This document shows positions 32,524 to 41,519 of a DNA stretch of 64,000 bases, in pieces (the stretch's first letter is position 1; each line of letters opens with the position of its first letter). Location: assembly GCA_036271555.1 (NCBI GenBank), contig DATBAK010000057.1, forward strand, positions 1-64,000, in the 5' to 3' direction. This stretch comes from Acidimicrobiia bacterium (GTDB taxonomy: Bacteria; Actinomycetota; Acidimicrobiia; IMCC26256; PALSA-610). The position numbers and the translations under genes were made by a program. Under the pieces are notes generated by a model. That model did not search any database and was not told the DNA's origin. It saw only the letters and a list, made by a program, of their open reading frames with translations.

Positions 32524-33168
32524 TCAGGCGGGCCGGCGCGCGGCGAGGCCCCAGGAGAGCGCGCCGGTCTGCTGCGCGTCCACGTGCTCGAAGCCCATGC
32601 GCTCGAAGTCGGCGAGTGCCTCGTCGACGAACCACGGGAACTCGTCGGCAAAGAGCTGCTCGACGTCGGGGTGGGCGAGCTCCCGGCGGACATCCGCGAT
32701 CGACGCACGCGCCGGCACCATGAGGTCACCGATCGCGAGCCGGCCCCCCGAGCGCATGCGCGCGAACACCGCGGCGAGCAGCGCGCGCTTCTCGTCGGCA
32801 ACGAGATGGTGGATCGCGTACGTGCTCACCACGACGTCGCACTCGGGCGCGCGGTCGCCGAAGTCGAGCAGATCCGCCTCGACGTACTCGGTGTCGGTCG
32901 GGAGCTTGTCGCGCGCGACGGCGAGCATGCCGCTCGACACGTCGACACACACGAGGCGCGCGTGCGCGCCCAGGCGCGCGGCGAGATTGCCGGTGCCGGT
33001 GCCCAGATCGACGACGACGTCGTCGGGTCGGACCGCGGCGCGTTCGATCACCCAGTCGAGCGTCGCGCCGTAGCCGTTGCGGATCGGGTTGGATTCGTCG
33101 GCGACGTCGTCGTCGTAGCCGACGACTTCGGTGTCGTGGTTGAAGCGGTCGACATGCCGGCTACGCAT
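32524..33168 (-). CDS. class I SAM-dependent methyltransferase
   Basis: 214 residues. Motif I VVVDLGTGTGNLAARL, motif II LVCVDVSSGML and the acidic YVEADLLDFG, then CDVVVSTYAIHHL are all in order. The N terminus (HVDRFNHDTEVVGYDDDVADESNPIRNGYGATLDWV) resembles the YrrT/AdoMet-dependent methyltransferase group. It is the last of three overlapping minus-strand genes (fadD, NUDIX, this), overlapping the NUDIX gene by 8 bp. The substrate is unknown. Confidence 0.85.
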   Translation of the reverse strand: MRSRHVDRFNHDTEVVGYDDDVADESNPIRNGYGATLDWVIERAAVRPDDVVVDLGTGTGNLAARLGAHARLVCVDVSSGMLAVARDKLPTDTEYVEADLLDFGDRAPECDVVVSTYAIHHLVADEKRALLAAVFARMRSGGRLAIGDLMVPARASIADVRRELAHPDVEQLFADEFPWFVDEALADFERMGFEHVDAQQTGALSWGLAARRPA

Positions 33169-33886
33169 CGCGCTCGTACACCCACTCCGAGTTCGCCGGC
33201 ATCCGCAGCCGGTGCCGCGGACCGGCGGTGTCGACGAGCGCGAGGTCGTCCCACGCGACGTCGCCCGTGTACACGCAGATCGCGCCGCCGCCTTCGACGA
33301 AGTGGAAACGGGGCGTGAAGTCGGTCGGCTCCGACACCGCGGCGCCGGCGATCGCGGCGGCGACGTCGGCGTGCTCGCAGAGCCAGAGCAGCGTCACGTA
33401 CTGCGGGGGCGCGAGCTCGATCTCGCCCGCGGCGCGCGCCGTCAACGCGTCGGCGGGACGGAACCAACGCACCGCGTCGGACTCGACGCCGTCGGCGACC
33501 GCCTCCGCGATCCCGGGGCCCGCGGGCGCCGCGAAGAACCACGTCGCGAAGCGCTTGGGCGAGATCTCGGGGGTCGTCCAGTTCGACAGGTGCACGAGCG
33601 AGTCGACGTCGATGTCGATGCCCGCTTCTTCCTTCGTCTCGCGCACCGCGGCGCGGGTCGCGGCGCGCAGGATGTCGTCGCCGTCGTGCCAGTCACCGTC
33701 GTCGATGCGGCCACCCGGGAAGACCCAGGCGCCGCCGTGGAACGCGAGCTTCGACGAACGTTTCAGGAGCAGCGTCTCGAGACCGTGCTCGCCGTCGCGC
33801 AGCACCGCGACGGTGGCCGCGGGCTTGGCGTCGACCCCGCTCGGGGTGCCACCACGGTTACGAGCCTGCTCAGCCCAGTTTTTCAA
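33161..33886 (-). CDS. NUDIX hydrolase
   Basis: About 241 residues if TTG 33886 is used, overlapping the fadD stop by 17 bp; the start is uncertain because no ATG or GTG precedes the fold. The NUDIX box is present with an insertion: PGGRIDDGD, then AATRAAVRETKEEAGI, where RETKEEAGI supplies the metal-binding glutamates. A C-terminal extension (HRLRMPANSEWVYERD) and length resemble the NUDT7/NUDT19-type CoA/acyl-CoA diphosphatases, fitting its coupling to an acyl-CoA synthetase. That substrate is inference. Confidence 0.82.
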   Translation of the reverse strand: MKNWAEQARNRGGTPSGVDAKPAATVAVLRDGEHGLETLLLKRSSKLAFHGGAWVFPGGRIDDGDWHDGDDILRAATRAAVRETKEEAGIDIDVDSLVHLSNWTTPEISPKRFATWFFAAPAGPGIAEAVADGVESDAVRWFRPADALTARAAGEIELAPPQYVTLLWLCEHADVAAAIAGAAVSEPTDFTPRFHFVEGGGAICVYTGDVAWDDLALVDTAGPRHRLRMPANSEWVYERDA

Positions 33887-35492
33887 CGGTGAGGTCGCCC
33901 TTCTCGTGCTGCGCGCGCAGCACCTTCTTGTCGAACTTTCCCACACTCGTCTTGGGGACCTCGTCGATGAACGCCCAGTACTCCGGCACCTGCCATTTCG
34001 CGAGCCGGTCGCCGAGGAACGTCGCGAACGCGGCCGCGTCGGTGTCGCAGCCGCCGCGGCGCACGACGCACGCGAGCGGGCGTTCGTCCCAGCGCAGGTC
34101 GGGGATCCCGACGACGCTCGCCTCGACCACGTCGGGGTGTGCCATCAAGAGGTTCTCGAGCTCGACCGACGAGATCCATTCGCCGCCCGACTTGATGACG
34201 TCCTTCGAGCGGTCGGTGATCTGGATGTAACCGCGTGCGTCGACGCTGCCGACGTCGCCGGTGCGCAGCCAGCCGTCGTGGAACTTCTCGGGCGACGGGT
34301 CCTCGAAGTACCCGGCCGTCACCCATGGTCCGCGCACCTCGATCTCGCCGACCGCCTCGCCGTCCCACGGGAGCACCTCGTCGTCGGCGCCGACGATGCG
34401 CAGCTCGAGGCCACCCATCACGCGGCCGGTCTTCGCGCGCCAGTCGATCTCGTCGTCGGTGCCGAGCTCGACGCCCGCGGGCGCGTGGCCCACCGCCGCG
34501 AGCGGCGAGGTCTCGGTCATGCCCCAGCCCTGCACGATGCGCAGACCATGGCCGCGCTCGAACCTCTCGATCAGCGAGCGCGGCACCGCCGAGCCACCGC
34601 ACACGACCATGCGAACCGACGAGAGGTCGACGTCGTGCTCCTCGCCGTAGCGGAGGATGTCGGCCCAGATCGTCGGCACCGCGCCCGAGAACGTGACGCG
34701 CTCCTCGCGGATCATCGTCGTGATCGGCTCGGCCTGCAGGAAGCGACTCGGCATGACGAGGCTCGAGCCGCTGAAGAACGCCGCGTACGGCAGGCCCCAC
34801 GCGCACGCGTGGAACATCGGCACGATCGCGAGCACGCGGTCGCGATCGGTGAGCGCCATCGCGTTGCCGGTCGTGACCGACAGCGCGTGGAGGAACGTCG
34901 AACGGTGCGAGTAGACGACGCCCTTCGGATTGCCGGTGGTGCCGCTCGTGTAGCACATCGCCGCGGCGGTGCCCTCGTCGAGCTCGGGCCAGTGGTAGTC
35001 GGGTGACTCGTTCGCGATCAGGTCGTCGTAGCGGAGGACATCGCCGAGCGCCGACGCGTCACCGTCGCCGACGACGATGAAGCGCTCGACGGTCTCGAGC
35101 TCGGCCGCGACCTTCGCGAGCACGGGCACGAGCGAGTCGTCGACGATCACGACGCGGTCGCGCGCGTGGTTGATCACGTACGTGAGCTGCTCGGGGAACA
35201 GGCGAATGTTGAGCGTGTGCAGCACCGCGCCCATCGACGGCACCGCGAAGTAGGCCTCGAGGTGCTCCTGCGAGTTCCAGAGGAACGTGCCGACGGGATC
35301 GCCGGGCTCGATGCCGAGTCGCCGCAGCGCGTTCGCGAGCCGGCCCGCGTTGGCGACCACCTCCGTGAAGGGCGCGCGGCGCGCACCGGTGTCGGTCCAG
35401 GTGACGCACTCGCTCGCGCCGTGCACGCTCGCGCCGTGCCGCATGATCGCGGTCGTCGTGAGCGGGAACTCCTGCATCGTCGACGTGATCAT
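33870..35492 (-). CDS. fadD: long/medium-chain acyl-CoA synthetase
   Basis: 540 residues of the adenylate-forming superfamily. YTSGTTGNPKGVVYSH is the ATP-phosphate loop; GWGMTETSP, DGWLRTGDVG and the lysine-bearing PKTSVGKFDKKVLRAQ near the C terminus complete the A3, A8 and A10 motifs. It would activate a carboxylic acid to its CoA thioester via an acyl-AMP, most like medium/long-chain FadD. GGGGGGAACC precedes the ATG. Its stop overlaps the downstream NUDIX gene; together with UbiA and EamA genes upstream it forms a long same-strand run. Confidence 0.93.
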   Translation of the reverse strand: MITSTMQEFPLTTTAIMRHGASVHGASECVTWTDTGARRAPFTEVVANAGRLANALRRLGIEPGDPVGTFLWNSQEHLEAYFAVPSMGAVLHTLNIRLFPEQLTYVINHARDRVVIVDDSLVPVLAKVAAELETVERFIVVGDGDASALGDVLRYDDLIANESPDYHWPELDEGTAAAMCYTSGTTGNPKGVVYSHRSTFLHALSVTTGNAMALTDRDRVLAIVPMFHACAWGLPYAAFFSGSSLVMPSRFLQAEPITTMIREERVTFSGAVPTIWADILRYGEEHDVDLSSVRMVVCGGSAVPRSLIERFERGHGLRIVQGWGMTETSPLAAVGHAPAGVELGTDDEIDWRAKTGRVMGGLELRIVGADDEVLPWDGEAVGEIEVRGPWVTAGYFEDPSPEKFHDGWLRTGDVGSVDARGYIQITDRSKDVIKSGGEWISSVELENLLMAHPDVVEASVVGIPDLRWDERPLACVVRRGGCDTDAAAFATFLGDRLAKWQVPEYWAFIDEVPKTSVGKFDKKVLRAQHEKGDLTVEKLG

Positions 35493-35559
35493 CGGTTCCC
35501 CCCGAGTCGGTGGCCGAGAGTATTTCGCTGTGGAGCCCGCCGCGGATGCCGGTGGGCGG

Positions 35560-36471
35560 TCAGGGCGGCGGGGCCGCCTCCTGGTCGGGTGCAGGCTGGG
35601 CGACGGCGGCGATCACGGCACCCGCGAGGATCGCGGCGCCGCCCACGACGACGACCGCCCGCAGCGCCTCGCCGAGGAAGATCGCCGACAGCACGACGCC
35701 GAAGATGGCCTCGAGCGCCATGACGATCGCCGTGCGCGACGGTCCGAGGCGGGCGAGCACGACGAAGAAGAGCGTGAACGCGATCGCGGTCGCGGTGCCG
35801 GTCGCGGCGATCGCACCGAACGCCCGCAGCGTCGGCGCGTGCAGCGAACGCTGCCCGACACCGAGGATCGTGACGCCGATCGCGGCGCCGATCGCGGTCC
35901 AGGCGGCGGCCGTCAACGCGTCGGTGCGCGGGATGACGCGGTGACCGGCGACGACGTACGTCGAGAACAGCGCGACCGAGCACAGGACGAAGCCGACGCC
36001 GCCGAGCGTGATCGCGACGTGGCCGCCGCCGACCGCGACGATGACGCTCCCCGCGATCGACAGACTCAGGGAGGCCGCGATCGCGCGGTTCGGACGCAGC
36101 GCGCCGAGCGCGATGTCGATGATGCTCACGACGGCGGGATACGAGTAGAAGAGCAGCGCGACCGCGGCGGCGGTGCCGCGTTCGAGCGCGAGGTAGAAGC
36201 ACGTCGACTCGAACGTGTAGAGGCCGATGCCGAGGAAGAGCGCGCGGACGCGTTCGCCGGGTGGTGGGAGCAACGGACGTCCCGTCGCGCGCAGGCTCGC
36301 GACGAGCAGGACGCTCGAGATCCCGAACCGGATGCTCAGCGCCGTCGCCGACGTCGTGCCGTCCTTCGCGATCGCGCGCTGGAAGACGATCGTGGTGCCG
36401 AAGCAGAACGCCGCGAGCATCGCGAGCGCGAGATCACGGCCGCCTCCGGCGGCGCGGTTGCGGTCGGACAC
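35560..36471 (-). CDS. EamA/DMT-superfamily transporter
   Basis: 303 residues with ten predicted membrane helices arranged as two EamA repeats (e.g. LALAMLAAFCFGTTIVFQRAI and the second-half GFVLCSVALFSTYVVAGHRVI). The C-terminal ALEAIFGVVLSAIFLGE motif is typical of the drug/metabolite exporter family. Substrates range from amino acids to drugs and cannot be read here. It starts 13 nt after the UbiA-type stop, so the two are probably co-transcribed. Confidence 0.87.
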   Translation of the reverse strand: MSDRNRAAGGGRDLALAMLAAFCFGTTIVFQRAIAKDGTTSATALSIRFGISSVLLVASLRATGRPLLPPPGERVRALFLGIGLYTFESTCFYLALERGTAAAVALLFYSYPAVVSIIDIALGALRPNRAIAASLSLSIAGSVIVAVGGGHVAITLGGVGFVLCSVALFSTYVVAGHRVIPRTDALTAAAWTAIGAAIGVTILGVGQRSLHAPTLRAFGAIAATGTATAIAFTLFFVVLARLGPSRTAIVMALEAIFGVVLSAIFLGEALRAVVVVGGAAILAGAVIAAVAQPAPDQEAAPPP

Positions 36472-36484
36472 GCGTCGGCGCGCG

Positions 36485-37552
36485 CTAATGGTTGACGATC
36501 ACGCCGAGGATCATCCCGAGCACGAGCAGGCCGCCGGCCCGGCGCGTGAGGATGAAGGCGTTCGGCGCGAACCAGAGCGGCCACACCGGGTTGGGCACGG
36601 GCGACTCCGCCGGCTTCGGCTCACCGAACGCGCGCCACACGTTCCGCGCGATCGGCAGCGAGAGCACGACGAGCAGCGTGCCGATCGGCAGGATCTGCGC
36701 GATGACGAGCGCGATGACCGACAGGTAGAAGGCGACGAACATGCCCCGCGTCACGACGCGGGCGCGGGCCTCGCCGAGCATCACCGGCAGCGTGTGCGTG
36801 CCCGCGGGCGCGTCCCAGGCGAGCTTGTCGATGTGCTTGCCCATGAGCACGGTCGTGCTGAGGATCGCGTACGGCAACGACGCGAGGATCACCGCGCCCG
36901 GGATCGCGCCGGTCGCCGCGTAGTAGGTGCCGCCGACCATCAGCGGACCCCACACCGCGATCACCGTGGGCTCGCCGAGCCCGCGCTTCTTCAGTCGCAA
37001 CGGCGGCGCGGTGTACGCGAGCGACAGCAGGAACCCGCCGAGCGCGAAGCCGAGGATCGGCGCGCCCCGCGCGACGAACAGCACGAGCATGATCGCGAGG
37101 CACAGCGTGTTGACGACGAGCGCGCACCCGGCGAGGCCCCGGCGCGAGATCGTGCCCGACAGCACCGGATGGGGCGAGTAGAGATTGCGCGGGTAGTTCT
37201 CGGTGTCGGTGCCGACCTCGAGGTCGAAGAGGTCGTTCATGAGGTTGTTCGCCATGTGCGCGAGCACGAGACCCACCGCCGCGAGCGCGAACCATCCCCA
37301 CGCGACCGACGCGTTGCGGAACGCCGCGAGCAGCCCCGCGAGCGCGGCGGACACGAGCGTCATCGGCAACACGCCCGCGCGGGTGAGGTACAGCCACTTC
37401 GAGACCGGGTCGAGCTCGCCGCGCGGCGGGTTCGTGGTGGCGAGCACGTAGAGCCACCGCTTCGTGAGGCTCTGCGGCCGCTCGACCGATCCCGGCGATC
37501 CTGCCGATCCCGTGGCTCCCGTCGACCCCGTGGGGACACTCACGTCGGTCAT
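36485..37552 (-). CDS. UbiA-family prenyltransferase (MenA-like)
   Basis: 355 residues, multi-pass membrane protein. Both Asp-rich motifs that bind the prenyl diphosphate through Mg are present: NNLMNDLFDLEVGTD (N102/D107/D110 region) and GKHIDKLAWD (D242, D247). The YLTRAGVLPMTLVSAALAGLL start fits menaquinone-type MenA and related aromatic prenyltransferases. With the MenC-like enzyme at 9-10 kb this supports, but does not prove, a menaquinone route. The N terminus has a Gly/Thr/Ser-rich, probably disordered 30-residue extension. Confidence 0.87.
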   Translation of the reverse strand: MTDVSVPTGSTGATGSAGSPGSVERPQSLTKRWLYVLATTNPPRGELDPVSKWLYLTRAGVLPMTLVSAALAGLLAAFRNASVAWGWFALAAVGLVLAHMANNLMNDLFDLEVGTDTENYPRNLYSPHPVLSGTISRRGLAGCALVVNTLCLAIMLVLFVARGAPILGFALGGFLLSLAYTAPPLRLKKRGLGEPTVIAVWGPLMVGGTYYAATGAIPGAVILASLPYAILSTTVLMGKHIDKLAWDAPAGTHTLPVMLGEARARVVTRGMFVAFYLSVIALVIAQILPIGTLLVVLSLPIARNVWRAFGEPKPAESPVPNPVWPLWFAPNAFILTRRAGGLLVLGMILGVIVNH

Positions 37553-37585
37553 GACCGACAGGTTACGGCCGGGTCCGACGGTGCG

Positions 37586-38131
37586 TCAGCCCCCGTAGTT
37601 CATCCTCGTGTCCTCCATGCGCAGCACGGGCGTGCCCTCGTCGCGCAGGAAACCGGAGTCGACGATCTCGCCGACGAACAACGTGTGGTCGCCCATCGGC
37701 AGGCTCTGTGTCACGACGCAGTCGAGGAACGCGGCCGCCTGGTCGAGCACCGGCGCGCCCGTCGTCGCGGTGTGGAAGCCGAAGCCGTTGAGGGTCGATT
37801 GCTCGAGGTCGGCCTCGAGCGGCTTGGTGAACTTCCGCACGATCGCGCGGTCCTCGCGGTCGACGAGATTGAGCGCGAAGACGCCACCCGCGGTGATGAG
37901 CTCGTGCGTGAACGCGTCCTGCACGACCGCGATACCGAGCAACTTCGGCTCGAACGCGAGCTGCGTGGCCCAGTTGAGCGTCATGAAGTTGCGACGGTCG
38001 ACACCGTCGGTCGAGCCGACGACGTACAGACCGCTCGGCATCGTCCAGAGCACGCGCCGGCGCAGCCGGTCGTACTCGTCGGGGTCGGCGCCGTCGGGAA
38101 ACGGCGGGACGGGACCTTCCTTCACCGGCAT
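37586..38131 (-). CDS. flavin reductase-like FMN-binding protein
   Basis: 181 residues from ATG 38131. RRRVLWTMPSGLYVVGSTDGVDRRNFMTLNWATQLAFEP is the FMN-binding start of the flavin-reductase family; ITAGGVFALNLVDREDRAIVRKF and MGDHTLFVGEIVDSGF follow. It is either a NAD(P)H:FMN reductase supplying a monooxygenase or a stand-alone oxidoreductase. TACGCT ends 7 nt before the ATG and no Shine-Dalgarno is present, so transcription may be leaderless. It is the first gene of the minus-strand run ending at 32.5 kb. Confidence 0.87.
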   Translation of the reverse strand: MPVKEGPVPPFPDGADPDEYDRLRRRVLWTMPSGLYVVGSTDGVDRRNFMTLNWATQLAFEPKLLGIAVVQDAFTHELITAGGVFALNLVDREDRAIVRKFTKPLEADLEQSTLNGFGFHTATTGAPVLDQAAAFLDCVVTQSLPMGDHTLFVGEIVDSGFLRDEGTPVLRMEDTRMNYGG

Positions 38132-38138
38132 GGAGCCG

Positions 38139-38144
38139 AGCGTA
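38139..38144 (-). promoter_or_regulatory. candidate -10 element of the leaderless flavin reductase gene
   Basis: TACGCT on the minus strand, 7 nt upstream of ATG 38131. Confidence 0.45.
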
Positions 38145-38234
38145 CGTCGCGGCACCCTCCGCCCGGGCCCTGGTCATGCGTTCGCATCACATGCGCCACG
38201 GATGTCGTACCCGGGCGGTGGAGGGACGAGCGCG

Positions 38235-40877
38235 TCAAACGGTTGCGTCGAGGGCCTCGGCCAGCCCGGCGCGGCTCGTGACGCCGAGCTTCGTGTACGC
38301 CCGCTGGAGATGGTTGTCGACCGTGCGCACCGACAGGAACAGCTGCGCCGCGATCTCCTTGCTCGCGAGCCCCTGCCCCGCGAGCAGCGCGACCTCACGC
38401 TCGCGCCGCGACAACGGAGTGATCGTGTCGGTCTGCACGAGGCCCGGTGTCTGCGCGCCCTCGCACTCCTGCGCCAGCGCGCGGGCGCGGTTCGCGCTCG
38501 CGGTCGCGGCGCGTTGGTCGCCCTGCCGGCGGTAGAGGTCGACGGCCGCGGTGAACGCCTCGGCGGCGAGCAGCAGCGCGCCGAGCTCCTCGAACGCAAC
38601 CGCCGATGCCGACAGCAGGTCGCCGTCCGCGGCGACCACCGAGGCCGCGTGACGGGCGCGCGCCGCGAGCAACGGTGAGTCACTCTGCGCCGCGAGCGCG
38701 GCGAGTCGCGTCGCGTCGACCTCGCCGCCGACGCGCATGCGGTCGTGCAGCAGCGTCGACTCCGCGGTGATGTGACCGGTCGCGGCCGCGTCCTCCGCCG
38801 CGGCGCCGAAGATCGCGATCGCATCCGACGGACGGCCGCCCGCCCACGCGACCCAGGCGTCGGCGAGCTTCTGCTCGGGCGCGAGGAACCCGAAGACGGG
38901 CAATGCGTCGCGGCGGGCCAGCGAGTCGCGCGCGGCGCGCACATCGCCGAGCATCGCCGAGAGATACGCGACGCCGCCGAGCGCGAGCCGCAGCGGTCCC
39001 GCGAAGCCGTGCGCCTCCGCGAGACCCGCGCCCTCGACGTAGCGCGTGCGTGCGGTCGCGAGCCGTCCCTGCATCCCCGCGATGCGGCCGAGGTTCACCG
39101 CGAACCAGATCTGCGCGATCGGAATCCGTTCGGTCGCCGCGATCTCCGCGCCCGCGAGGCCGAGCCGGTCGGCGGCCTCGAAGCTGCCGGCGTCGGCGAG
39201 CGCGAAGACCTGGTTCACGACGTGGATCCCGGGATGCGCGATCGCGAGGTCGTCGCCGAGCTCGAGGTGCTCGGCGAACCCGCGCTCGGCGACGCGCGCG
39301 CCTTCGAGCGTGCGTCCCACCGTCGCGAGTGCAGGCGCGAGGACGATCGCGCGCACGACGCGCGTGCGGAGGTCGCCACCTTTCAATCGCTCGAGCACCT
39401 CGATCGCCTCGCGCGGTAGACCCGCGAAGAGGCGGATGCCCGCGTCGTCGGCTTCGATCTCCTGACGGAGCTCGGGATCGGTGATGCCGACCGACGCCTC
39501 GTGGTTCACCCGCAAGGCGCGCGCCGCGTCGCAGAGCCCGAACTGGAGGTTCTTCGTCCGCATCGTGACGATGAGCAATCGCTCTGCGTCCGTCTGCGCG
39601 TCGACGTGCGCTTCGGAGAGGACCGATTCGGCTTCGGTGAACGAGCCGAGCTCGTACAGCACCTCACCGAGGAGCAGCCGCGTCTCGACGCCGCGGCGCG
39701 CGGGCGGGATCGCGCGCACCAACCGCTCGACGAGGCGAAAGGCGTGCGCGTAGCGGGCGACGTGCGCGGCGCGCTCGAGCAGCTCGGGATCGACCTCGTC
39801 GCCGGTCTCGAGTCGCCACTGCGCGCACCGCAGATGGTCGTCCGGCCCCTGCAACCCGCGCGCTTCGAGCCGCGCGACCTGCGCGCGCAGCAACTCGACG
39901 CGTCGGAGCATCGGCAACTCGGATCGCAACACCTCGCCGTGCAGAGGATGCGCGACGCGCAATTGCGTGCGGCCCTGCTCACGCGCCGACTCGATCAGGC
40001 CCGATCGTTCCAGCTGCGCGATCACTCCCACGGGCGCGATCTGCTCGACGTCCGCGACCTCCAGCGGTTCGCACAGTGCGAGGAGCTCCATCGCGCCGCG
40101 CGCCTCCGGACCCAGCGCGCCGAGCCGGAGCTCGACGAGATCGACGAGCCGGTCGCTGCTCGGCAGCCGATCGTCGACGTCGAGGTGCCAGACCCCGGAA
40201 CGGTCGACGAGCGCGCCCGAGTCGAGCGCGCCGAGCACGAGCTCGCGCAGGTAGAGCGGGTTGCCGAGCGTCACCGACCAGAGGTGCCGCGCGGCACCGG
40301 CCTCCATCGGCGCGCCGAGCACGAGGTGCAGCAACGTGTCGACGTGCTCGCGCGAGAGCGCTTCGAGATCGACGCGGGCGACGCGGTCGTCGCGCCACAG
40401 CCCGGTGAGGAGGTCGGGCACGGGCTCACCGCTGCGCACGGTGCCGACGAGGAAGATCGCGTCGCGTGCGAGCAGGTAGGAGAGCAGCGTGAGCGACGCG
40501 TCGTCGAGGAGGTGGATGTCGTCGACGACGGTGACGAGCCGGCGCTGGTCGGTGCGCTCCGCGATCGATCGCCGCGCGTCGTCGAACACGCGCACGGGAT
40601 CGGATCGCCCGACCGGCGCACTCAAGCCTGCGCCGAGCAGCGGTGCGACCGCACCGAGCGGGAGCGCGGCCGCGGTGACGCTGCCGACGATGCGCTCGGT
40701 CGGATGGCCGGCGGCCGCGGCGCCGGCGCGGCACTCGTCGGCCAGCCGGGTCTTGCCGACGCCCGCGGGTCCGTGGATCAGCACGCCCTGGGTCGTGTCG
40801 CCCGCGAGCGCGTCCTCGAAGCGCGCGAGCTGCGCGTGCCGGCCGACGATCGGCCAGCGCTCCCCCAACCCGCTCAT
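38235..40877 (-). CDS. LAL-type LuxR-family ATP-binding transcriptional regulator
   Basis: 880 residues. N-terminal AAA-type ATPase with HGPAGVGKTRL (Walker A, ~35-44) and LVTVVDDIHLLDD (Walker B, ~110), a long helical TPR-like middle, and a C-terminal LuxR helix-turn-helix (LSRREREVALLAGQGLASKEIAAQL, SVRTVDNHLQRAYTKLGV). These large STAND-like activators respond to ligands and often control catabolic or secondary-metabolite genes. No obvious dedicated target lies beside it; the divergent/adjacent globin and the flavin reductase operon are candidates. Start at ATG 40877 because upstream in-frame codons overlap the globin. Confidence 0.9.
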   Translation of the reverse strand: MSGLGERWPIVGRHAQLARFEDALAGDTTQGVLIHGPAGVGKTRLADECRAGAAAAGHPTERIVGSVTAAALPLGAVAPLLGAGLSAPVGRSDPVRVFDDARRSIAERTDQRRLVTVVDDIHLLDDASLTLLSYLLARDAIFLVGTVRSGEPVPDLLTGLWRDDRVARVDLEALSREHVDTLLHLVLGAPMEAGAARHLWSVTLGNPLYLRELVLGALDSGALVDRSGVWHLDVDDRLPSSDRLVDLVELRLGALGPEARGAMELLALCEPLEVADVEQIAPVGVIAQLERSGLIESAREQGRTQLRVAHPLHGEVLRSELPMLRRVELLRAQVARLEARGLQGPDDHLRCAQWRLETGDEVDPELLERAAHVARYAHAFRLVERLVRAIPPARRGVETRLLLGEVLYELGSFTEAESVLSEAHVDAQTDAERLLIVTMRTKNLQFGLCDAARALRVNHEASVGITDPELRQEIEADDAGIRLFAGLPREAIEVLERLKGGDLRTRVVRAIVLAPALATVGRTLEGARVAERGFAEHLELGDDLAIAHPGIHVVNQVFALADAGSFEAADRLGLAGAEIAATERIPIAQIWFAVNLGRIAGMQGRLATARTRYVEGAGLAEAHGFAGPLRLALGGVAYLSAMLGDVRAARDSLARRDALPVFGFLAPEQKLADAWVAWAGGRPSDAIAIFGAAAEDAAATGHITAESTLLHDRMRVGGEVDATRLAALAAQSDSPLLAARARHAASVVAADGDLLSASAVAFEELGALLLAAEAFTAAVDLYRRQGDQRAATASANRARALAQECEGAQTPGLVQTDTITPLSRREREVALLAGQGLASKEIAAQLFLSVRTVDNHLQRAYTKLGVTSRAGLAEALDATV

Positions 40878-40911
40878 GGCCGCATCTTGGCAGGCGGGTC
40901 GGCGCCGCCGA

Positions 40912-41343
40912 TCAGACGCCCGCCCTCGTCGCGGCGCCTTCCGCGGCGCCCTGTTGCAGGGCCTCGGCGACCAGGTTGTACGCGTAACGCCAGGCCGCGG
41001 CGAGTTCGCGCGTGCAGCGCGGACCGAGCACGTCGCCGAGCGCGCCGAGCAGCGCGGCACCGACGACGTCGTAGTGCGCGGGCCGCGCGCCGTACGCAAC
41101 GTGGCGCATGCCGAGGTCGCGGGTCCGCGCGACGAGATCGTCGACCCGATCGAGCCGCTCGACGATCGCCAGCAGCTCGAGCGACAGCTTGCGCTGCTGC
41201 TCGGCGGGCTCGGCCGTGAACAACGACTGCAGCTCGGGCGCGGCGGCGAAGAGCCGCGCGTAGAACCGGCTCGCGAGGGCACCGGGCTCGGCGGTGGCGG
41301 CGGCGAACGACGTCTTCACGAGGGCGATCTGCTCGGGGTTCAT
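40912..41343 (-). CDS. single-domain globin
   Basis: 143 residues from ATG 41343 (ATG 41355 possible). The fold is that of bacterial haemoglobins/flavohaemoglobin heads without a reductase domain: LVKTSFAAATAEPGALASRFYARLFAAAPEL, the E-helix QRKLSLELL with a distal glutamine-like position, and the proximal F8 histidine H90 in HVAYGARPAHYDVVGAALL. It should bind haem and O2 or NO. It lies 34 nt upstream of the LAL regulator on the same strand, so the regulator may be read through from here. A dispersed repeat sits upstream. Confidence 0.88.
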   Translation of the reverse strand: MNPEQIALVKTSFAAATAEPGALASRFYARLFAAAPELQSLFTAEPAEQQRKLSLELLAIVERLDRVDDLVARTRDLGMRHVAYGARPAHYDVVGAALLGALGDVLGPRCTRELAAAWRYAYNLVAEALQQGAAEGAATRAGV

Positions 41344-41401
41344 CTCCGGCAGCATGCGGGTCGCGCGGTCGCGAGCATTGAGCAACCAATACTCAACCTT
41401 C

Positions 41402-41488
41402 ACTTGTCGCACTCGCTTCGCTCGCCGCTCCTGACGCCTCGGCCACGAAGTCACCCGGGCCGCAGAGCGACCCGCCCGTTCCTGCGGG
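41402..41488. repeat. dispersed intergenic element, full-length copy
   Basis: Part A ACTTGTCGCACTCGCTTCGC...CGCTCCTGACGCCTCGGCC (41402-41444), then part B CCCGGGCCGCAGAGCGACCC...GCCCGTTCCTGCGGG (41454-41488). It sits between the divergent globin and GNAT genes. Confidence 0.8.
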
Positions 41489-41519
41489 AGCGCCTCGCAT
41501 CTAACCTGCTCCGATCCGG

